64,000 bases of DNA from Bryopsis sp. KO-2023 (taxonomy: Eukaryota; Chlorophyta; Ulvophyceae; Bryopsidales; Bryopsidaceae). Shown in pieces: positions 57,301-64,000 of this stretch. Numbering within the stretch: position 1 is the first letter of the stretch; the number at the start of each line of letters is the position of its first letter. The notes under the pieces were generated by a model, which was given only the letters and a program-made list of their open reading frames with translations, searched no databases and had not been told where the DNA came from. The translations under genes were made by a program, and so were the position numbers. The stretch is taken from positions 3,807,001 through 3,871,000 of the forward strand of contig BSYQ01000006.1 of NCBI GenBank assembly GCA_030272585.1, in the 5' to 3' direction.

Positions 57301-59739
57301 TTTCTTTCGCTGTGCAGCTAATGGCGGCTCACCTTTGCTATTTGGTGGGTGGGGTCCTGCCACAATCGATGGAGGAGACGGCGGCCCCTTGTCGGCTTGC
57401 CCTTTTGGGATGGAATCACAAGCGATCTTGCCAACCTTGTGCAGCCGTCATTCAGCGAACAGAGATTTTCGAGTGGGCATACACGGCATCGAACCCTGCC
57501 AACCGCATCGTCGCACTTCAACCTTACAAACTGTTGTATGCATGTAAGCCTCCAATGAAATTAAATTTAAAGTGATTTATTTTTATTTTTTTCCTTTATC
57601 AAATTAGCGGCACAAAAAAAAAAACAAAAAAAACTTGTGTGTGTGTGTGTTTGTGTGTGTGTGAACCTGCAATCGTTGAATGACAGAGAAAAAAGGTGAA
57701 AGAGCAAAATTATCCATCAAGAATTGCTTTCGATATGATTTGATCGGGGTGGTGGTGTGTGTTTGGGTGCGTTGTTCAGGGACGCTGGCGGAATACGGGA
57801 AAATATCCGAGGCTGCCCACTATTGCGAGCTCGTGCTGGAGGCGCTAAAATCTCTGGGAAACAAGGTTCCCCCTGGTTTGATGGTCTGCGCAGCGTCCGC
57901 CCGCGAACTGCTGGAGAGAATTCAACAGCATGCCGTGGTAAGCATCACCACCATTGCATATATTTCACACAGCATTCTCAGCTACCACCTCCAGGTTGAT
58001 GATTTTGTCGCTAGACAATCCAAATGTCGTTTCTGCTGTGTTGTTTGGCCTTGCCTTTCATCAAGTGGGTTGGGTTGGTTCACTTGTGGCTGGTAGAATT
58101 GAATTTCACCCCCCTGATCGTATTTTGCATCACCATCAGATATACAACATCTCTCTGAAGCGGTCCAGCACCTTGTTGGAGTCTTTCGGTCGCATTTTGG
58201 ACAAGGGCATCAATCGGCTGATTGGCATGGGCGACCAACCCTTGGGGGAGGAGGGGGGCCTCTCGAGGCGGTCGAGCCAGAGTGAGGGTAGGACTCCTAG
58301 CGATGTCATTTCATCGTACAAGAGGACCACCAGCCAGACCAGCTTCGAGAGCATGCGGAACATGTCGGAGGAGAATCGACAGGTGAGATTGCCACTAGGA
58401 ATGGTTTTTTTTTCACCAAGGGGTTTGCAAGCCTCATGGTGTGTTGATATCCTTTATATACTGGCTGATCATTGGTTTGCAAGCGTTATGGTGTGTTGAT
58501 ATCCTCTATATACTGGCTGATCATAGGTTTGCTCGACAAGCAAGATGAGAGTGAGCAATCAAATCGGGAAATGTGTCGTTTTCGTGCAAGGAAAAGACTG
58601 CATCCCCTCCATTTCAGCTTTCACTATCAGTGATGTGATTGGCACCCGTTTGTGCGTTTTGTAGCGGCTCAGCCCCCAGCCTCCCACGCTGTCGACGTCC
58701 CCCTCCCCCCACACCCCGAAGCACTACTACGATGCCCTCCCACCCCCTGCAGCGAAGTACCCTCCACCAACCCCAAGGACACCTCCAACCCCAACTGCCC
58801 CTGTGGCTGGAGGAGTGGTCAGGCAGCCGTCCAGCAATCCCCGGGCGGCTGCTTTTCCGCCACCGTCTGGAGGTCCACTGACTTCCCCAAGGGGTCAGAC
58901 TCAGAGGGCCTCCAATCATGGAGGGGGAGGGAAAGCTGGCGGGGGGTGGTTCAGCAAACTCTGGGGCGTGGGGGGAGGAAAGCCGAAGGATGCAGACGGA
59001 GGGAAGTCCAATGTGAAGGTGGGACTCGGTGCCTGGCATGGTGGGCTTTGGTGGGGGCTCTTGTCCCCCCACCTTTGATTGATGGGGGGGGGCCCTGTCA
59101 TGATGTCTGAGGGGTGGCATTGTGATCTTGATTTGTATAATTTGTGTCAAAGTCTCCATTCCTGACCTCCCAACGTCCCCTCCAGACCTTCTCAAATTGC
59201 ATGAACATTTTCCCTTTTTTTCTGGGTGTCGTTTTCGTTTGGGTTTCCGTTTTGTTTTGAGCCTCACCTCACTTCTTTGTTGCACTTGGGTTGTTTTTAG
59301 GTTTTGTTTTTTTCTGTTCCGTTGTGTTACTCCTGTCTTAACTCTGGGAACCTGCCCAATCGTCTTGTAGGTCGCTAACCTGGGTCAGTCAAACCAGTTT
59401 TACTACGATAATGCTCTGGGCCGCTGGGTGGTGCCGGGAGAGGAGGATAAAGTACAAGGCCCCACATCTGCGCCGCCACCCCCGACGACTTTGGAATGGG
59501 GCGGCGCGCGATCCCAGTCACCACGGGGAGAGACGTCACGAACAGCATCCCAAGGTGGACTCGGAGGCCGATATGTCGATACCTTCGGTGGCGGAAATCA
59601 AGCTCATTCCCCCGCGCCGCTGCAGTTCCCAGGCGTGCCGCCACGTGGAGCGACGACCAAGCCCCCCAACTTCTTCGTACCGAGCACCTCTGGGGCGTCA
59701 AAAGCGTCAGACACCGAATTCGAGGACGTCGCCCTGTAG
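51224..59739 (+). CDS. SEC16: SEC16, COPII scaffold of ER exit sites
   Basis: SEC16 organises ER exit sites and COPII coat assembly. Fourteen exons: 51224-51485, 51852-53843, 54072-54197, 54497-54927, 55147-55323, 55430-55729, 56066-56283, 56471-56649, 56868-57055, 57318-57543, 57780-57937, 58140-58382, 58665-59018, 59371-59739; phases close, about 1740 aa. Residues 1-940 are disordered, Gln/Gly/Ser-rich, opening MSEMDDFF, with three DDVxFFD motifs near 187, 526 and 737. The central conserved and ACE1 (Sec13-binding) region runs about 970-1420: [97 protein letters not shown]. The C-terminus is Pro/Gly-rich with [12 protein letters not shown] and [17 protein letters not shown], as in plant SEC16. 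The starts of exons 5 and 9 are the least certain splice sites. Confidence 0.93.
58422..58532. repeat. 52-bp tandem duplication in a SEC16 intron
   Basis: Two copies, starting at 58422 and 58474, of a 52-bp unit beginning GGTTTGCAAGC and ending TATACTGGCTGATCAT, differing at a few bases, plus the first seven bases of a third. It lies in the intron between exons 58140-58382 and 58665-59018, and is a likely recent replication-slippage event. Confidence 0.85.
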
Positions 59740-60890
59740 GGCAGCGCTTTTTTTATTACTTTGGGGGGGGGGGGAGGGGTATCTTGAAAGTTGTATATAT
59801 ATCAGGGTGTTTTGGGAAAGGGTGTTTTGGGAAGCAGAGTGAGAATGCACAATTATGTGAATGGGAAGCTAAGTGATGTGGTTAAGATCAGAATAAGTCT
59901 TTCTAAGTTTTCTGACTTCCCTCCTGTGACGGGATGGCCTTGACAAAGTTTTGCAATCACCCATAAGGAGTTTCAACCATAAGGCAAGCTTATGGACAGC
60001 TCAGGGGGGAGCACCCAGGATCTGTGCATGATTCTGGCACATTCTATTCATTATGCCAACAATCTCAAGGTGCTAGTTTCAACTTTGGTTGCTACTTTCT
60101 CCTTCTTGTCAGGTCCCCTAAGTTGAAAAATGCTTTCAAGAGCCCACTGAGTTATCTGACTCCCTTTGTCAAGGTAAAAAGACCCACAGATGACATGCTT
60201 GGGTGAGACCACTGCCAAAGAAAACCCCTTTTCTGAGTGTGGAGAAAATTGTTCACCACAACAAATAAGTAAATTATTTGATTCCCCCCCCCTCTCCTCA
60301 AGCATCAACAAGGAATAAAAACGAACTTCAGCAGTTCAGTAGTAAGCTTTCGCCCACTTTTCTGTTCCGGATTGATTTATGGACACAACAATAGACTGGT
60401 AGTTGTTCTCTCTTGACTGTTTCTTTTCTTGGTGTTTTTTTCCCTTTTTTGGTGGGTTTTTTCTGGTGTACGTGAGTGCTTTTATTTAGTTCACTATTCC
60501 TTCTTTTTGAGGGGGGGGGGGGGTATGTTTTTGTTTTTGTTTTTTGGGGGGGTACCCATAGCAAGTGCCGTCCTGGCTCCCATTGCCGGCCACCTTCGGA
60601 ACCAAAGGCAGGCTCGTCGAAAGACGTCCCGCTCACGTTTCGGCTGGAACAGCGCACCACCACCCCTTAAATTACGATACTTGGCGCCAAAACGAAAGCG
60701 CGCAAAAGGATTGGAACATCCTTTTCATCTCAGCTCGCCTTCTCCCCAAGCGCAAAAGTCGTCACAGCGAAAGTCGACACCTTTGCTCCACCTCCACCAG
60801 CCATCGGTGCCACCATCGCTTCCCCGTTTGCTTACTTTGGAATAGTAATTTCATAAAAAAAAAACACGAAACAAACCAGAGCGCCGTTCT
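59740..60890. other. SEC16 3' flank and unresolved coding-like patch
   Basis: Up to about 60420 this is SEC16 3' UTR and spacer. A T-rich then G-rich stretch (60420-60560) ends in CATAG, like an intron acceptor on plus, followed by 60565-60845, which is CpG-rich and open in two plus frames. No frame resembles a family and codon choice does not settle the strand, so I do not call a gene. Confidence 0.3.
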
Positions 60891-60893
60891 CGA

Positions 60894-61107
60894 AGCTCTG
60901 GTGTTCGACCTCGACGCCGTCGATCTGGTCGCTAGCCTCTGCCACGTCCTCCATATTCTTGTTCAAAAGCTGAGTTTCATGACCCACCACCTTATCGGCG
61001 ACGCAGTGCAAAATTGCCGCACGCGCTTCTCGGTGGACAAAACTTAAAACTTTGAGCGCGAGTGAACCCTCCCTACAACTGGTTGGCGTTTCCACCAAAG
61101 CGTCGTC
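60894..61107 (-). CDS. Possible exon of an unrecognised minus-strand gene
   Basis: An open minus frame of about 70 residues with coding-like composition: acidic start GEDD-like (EDDALVETP), then LSFVHREARAAILHCVADKV and ETQLLNKNMEDVAEASDQID, predicted helical or coiled coil. A GTTTGT donor follows at the 3' edge (next to 60893), leading into a T-rich intron-like stretch on the minus strand. No in-frame ATG is present; an AG just upstream of the first residues could be an acceptor. No family recognised; the partner exons were not found. Confidence 0.25.
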
Positions 61108-61684
61108 CTCCTTTATTAAAGAAGTAAACTATCTCCGCCATTTGTATCCGCCATTTCGCTAAAACAGGCTGAATGGTGGACTTCGCTTCCACGACCCGAG
61201 GGGTTCTTGGGGGTTTCTTCACACGGTTGCTTTTTTTTTCTCGGCGCGCTCGTAGTGGTGAAACTTTCGCTTACGGGACTGCTTTTCGAAAGCACAGCCG
61301 TCACGGACACCCTTGGTCCGTCACATCCAGTGTGTGCGCGAAGTGTGAAGGAGGAAAACAATTCGAATTGATGTGACGAGTGCAATTTCGTGACAAAACA
61401 CTGTACCAAATCGCCAAACCACCGTATTCCGTCGATCATCCGTGTGATCGATGATCCGTTGATCCGTTGATCAAGTCTTACTCAAGTTCATTTCGTTCGT
61501 CACAAATCGCACTTGTATTTCAAGTTCGTCACAAAAGTTACATTTGTTTTGTTCTTGTTTTTTTTTTTCGAAGTTCGGTGTTGAAGTTCCGGTTTCTTTT
61601 TTTTTATTCAAGTTTTGATGAAAGTTTGGTCCGTTTGGTGGTGGACGTTTGTCCGCTCGCCAAAAAAAGTTTAGGAAAAAAAAA

Positions 61685-62015
61685 GAGTGCTTGGAACTCA
61701 AAGGCTCTAGGAAGCCGTTTTAGGAAGAAAAAAAATCCTATATGGGAGACTCAAGTGGTGGATAAATGGATTGGAAAGGAGATACCCAAAGGTACTCGGT
61801 TTCTTTTATAACTTTCTTTTCCGAGTCATAAATATGAAAAGCAAAAAATCCTCGTAAAACGGGTGGTCGGTTTTTTTTTTCTAGGCTTTTGTTTTCCGAC
61901 CCATTAAAAAAAACAAAAAAAAGGAGTGTTAAATCGCTTCACGGGCTCTAGGAAGCTCGTTTAGTACACGGGAGACTGAAGTGGTGGATAAATGGATTGG
62001 AAAGGAGATACCCAA
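61685..62015. repeat. Direct repeat pair, about 240-bp spacing
   Basis: Two related copies (61685-61791 and 61924-62015) share GAGTG ... GGCTCTAGGAAGC ... GGGAGACT-AAGTGGTGGATAA, followed by ATGGATTGGAAAGGAGATAC and CCAAA. The last 45 bases are nearly identical and the middle is diverged by A-rich insertions. This looks like local duplication or a repeated element's fragments; I cannot name a family. Confidence 0.7.
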
Positions 62016-62033
62016 ATGTGCTCGCCCTTTGTT

Positions 62034-62262
62034 GTTGCCGCCTTGTTTTGGGAAGAAACCGAAACCGAAACCGACTCGAACTGCCTGAAAAATCGACCAG
62101 CGCCTTTTGCACGCGAGAGATGCAATATGTATTTTTCATGGATCCCTTCGATCCCTTTGATGTTGCCGCCTTGTTGTGGGAAGAAACCGAAACCGACTGG
62201 AACTGCCTGAAAAAGACTCGACCCAGCGCCTTTTGCACGCGAGAGATGCAATACAATTTTTT
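62034..62262. repeat. 128-bp direct tandem duplication
   Basis: Units start at 62034 and 62162, both opening GTTGCCGCCTTGTT and carrying GGGAAGAAACCGAAACCGA, GAACTGCCTGAAAAA and GCGCCTTTTGCACGCGAGAG. Unit 1 has one extra AAACCG copy. The frame stays open on plus through both units, but I see no start, splice context or family. Confidence 0.8.
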
Positions 62263-64000
62263 CACAGACCAAAACTCGATTCAAACCAATCGTATTTCAT
62301 CCCAGTTCAGTAAAAATAAAAAATGGCGAAGGGTCGGAATGACTGTCGCACAAAGTTGAAGGCCTCATGGAGAAACTGTCCACCAGATACAGGTCTTTAC
62401 ATAACCCCCTTTGTCTGCCAACCCCATTCCACCATCTCAATGGCCATTGGACACAACCTATGCCAATAATCCCCATCAGGAAAGCCAATGTTGCTGCATC
62501 CTTGGGGTCCATACCCCCTCTGAAATTCCCTTGAATGCAGATATCTCCACCGATTCTTTCCACCACAAACCACTTGTCAGTAGACATGTGATCTGCCCAG
62601 CCATCCATATCAGAGTCTACCAAAACTGGGGGGGTTGGATGCACACTCATATTATGAGTCAATCTCACTAGCACCAAGAAAGTGCTTCAGAAGGTGTCCT
62701 AAGATATTTGATTTGCCATCTTTCAATGCCTCCAGAAAATCAAAGCATGGCACAAATCACCCCACTTTCCCCATCCCCCCCACAGACTAAGATTTCACAC
62801 CTCTATCAAGTCTGACAGAATGACCTTTTTCAAGGTCGCCTCAAGAAGTTTCAGCACCACCCATTCAGTTTGGAAGACACTATACAGTATACATGTATGT
62901 TACATGTAACATACAAAAGACTGCAGCAAGAGTGCTTTTTTGAAGGTCACCCTTTTCCCTGTTGTCCTCCACCAATGTCCCTTTCTGGATATCACTCTTC
63001 GTTGGCAAACACAGGCCTCCGCTCCAGTCCCCAGTTAGTCGAGGATGACTAGGGCATTCATTCAGCTGTGGTTTTCTTGCTTATATTTGAAAAAAAAAAA
63101 GTGGACAGGAGGAGGGGCAGGAAGACTCTCCCAGATTGCTGTGAATCTCGGCCACCAACACAGGCAGGACTCTCTGCATGAGATCACCCTGGATGGAGGA
63201 GCACCTGAAGGAATTCACGCCAAATATGTTTGATGTGCTACATACATCAGTTGATCATAAAAAGACTAGTAATGGCAGGGTTAGTTCAGGAAAATTCAAG
63301 AGAAAATTGAAAAGAGTGGATAAAACTCATCTCCTTTTTTCCACAAGCACATTCACAGTCAATCGTTAGACCAAAACGTCCTTCTCAAAATCATATCCAC
63401 CTTTTTTCGGTTTTAAAGATTAAGTTAAACATTTTTTGTCATTTTGAAACTGTACAAGCATTTTTCAATACATACAGCTTTCACATTCGATACTAAATAT
63501 TCAAAGTTTAAGATTGCTGTTCGAAAAACTCCAGACAAGAAAATCGATCAGCCCAACCGCCAGATTCTAGATACATCTGAGATCTCAACAGTGTCTTTTA
63601 TTTTTTGACTGAGAAGGTCAATGGGATCTGCTCAGAATGGACGGGTATCATCTTGACCAAAAATTGGTTCGAAGACACTTTCCATGAGCTCATAGCAGCA
63701 GACCCTCCTCATAGGTGCCCCCTTCTGTAATAGATTATGTGCTTTCACTGTGGATGCAGATGTGGGGGCCTCGATGACCAACAGCCTACTCAACAGCCCC
63801 TGAATGCCGATCTGAGCGGCCTCTGGAAAAGCGCTGGATCACAACCGGGATGGAATTCTAATGTCTTCGACACCGGCCGTTCGCTCCGACCACAGGTTCT
63901 GGATTGCCTTGGGGGTTTGATTGCCAACCGATCGTCTGTGTCAATGATTCGGGGATTGTGGCGGCGGCTGAACACTGTTTCGGGAATCTGGCATGCAACA
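62263..64000. other. Unresolved right end of window
   Basis: A minus frame at 62677-62297 is open for 126 codons, with a compact-looking segment (SDMDGWADHMSTDKWFVVER; DPKDAATLAFLMGIIGIG), but there is no ATG-plus-splice model and flanking frames are soon closed. The rest is mixed AT-rich DNA with short ORFs. It could be the decayed edge of a repeat or a gene running off the window; I cannot tell which. Confidence 0.25.
62894..62915. repeat. 22-bp perfect palindrome
   Basis: TGTATGTTACA followed directly by its reverse complement TGTAACATACA, with no spacer. It lies in otherwise featureless DNA, with further TATAC/GTATAC words alongside. Confidence 0.85.

Overview
This window is nuclear DNA of a plastid-bearing, intron-rich eukaryote. 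Genes are split into many short exons joined by GT-AG introns, reading phases close across every intron of the well-supported genes, and no bacterial features are present. The gene set points to the green lineage: a glucan, water dikinase with a plastid-transit-like N-terminus, an RWP-RK factor, a plant-type MocA-family oxidoreductase, a plant-like SEC16 and a probably plastid-targeted S1 protein. Moderate GC and dense introns fit a streptophyte or early-diverging green alga better than a GC-rich core chlorophyte, but the species is not identified.

Layout. 0.3-2.4 kb (-): double-hotdog acyl-CoA thioesterase, head-to-head with NDC1 nucleoporin (2.7-6.6 kb, +). 6.9-7.3 kb: a 442-bp PIF/Harbinger-type MITE. 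7.3-9.3 kb: non-coding. 9.3-18.1 kb (-): glucan, water dikinase. 19.1-21.1 kb (-): ribosomal protein L7, head-to-head with GPN3 GTPase (21.7-24.4 kb, +). 26.2-30.8 kb (+): an unrecognised, probably nuclear, low-complexity protein. 31.0-32.6 kb (+): short RWP-RK factor. 33.8-36.9 kb (-): Gfo/Idh/MocA oxidoreductase. 37.7-39.2 kb (-): secreted DM13 protein, head-to-head with the DHX8/Prp22 splicing helicase (40.1-48.0 kb, +). 48.6-50.0 kb (+): S1 protein. 51.2-59.7 kb (+): SEC16. 59.7-64 kb: poorly resolved, repeat-bearing DNA.

These are mostly housekeeping genes, not a pathway cluster: nuclear pore (NDC1), ribosome (RPL7), RNA polymerase II assembly (GPN3), splicing (DHX8), ER exit (SEC16), starch turnover (GWD) and lipid/CoA metabolism (ACOT). 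Three divergent pairs share short intergenic regions. I found no convincing new multi-gene system. The best leads are the unrecognised gene at 26.2-30.8 kb, the altered RWP-RK signature, repeated DDVxFFD motifs in SEC16, a stand-alone secreted DM13 protein, a 10-nt microexon, the MITE, and recurring T-run/G-run blocks in introns.

Exon models were made by hand from reading frame, splice sites and recalled family conservation; individual boundaries may be off by a base or more.
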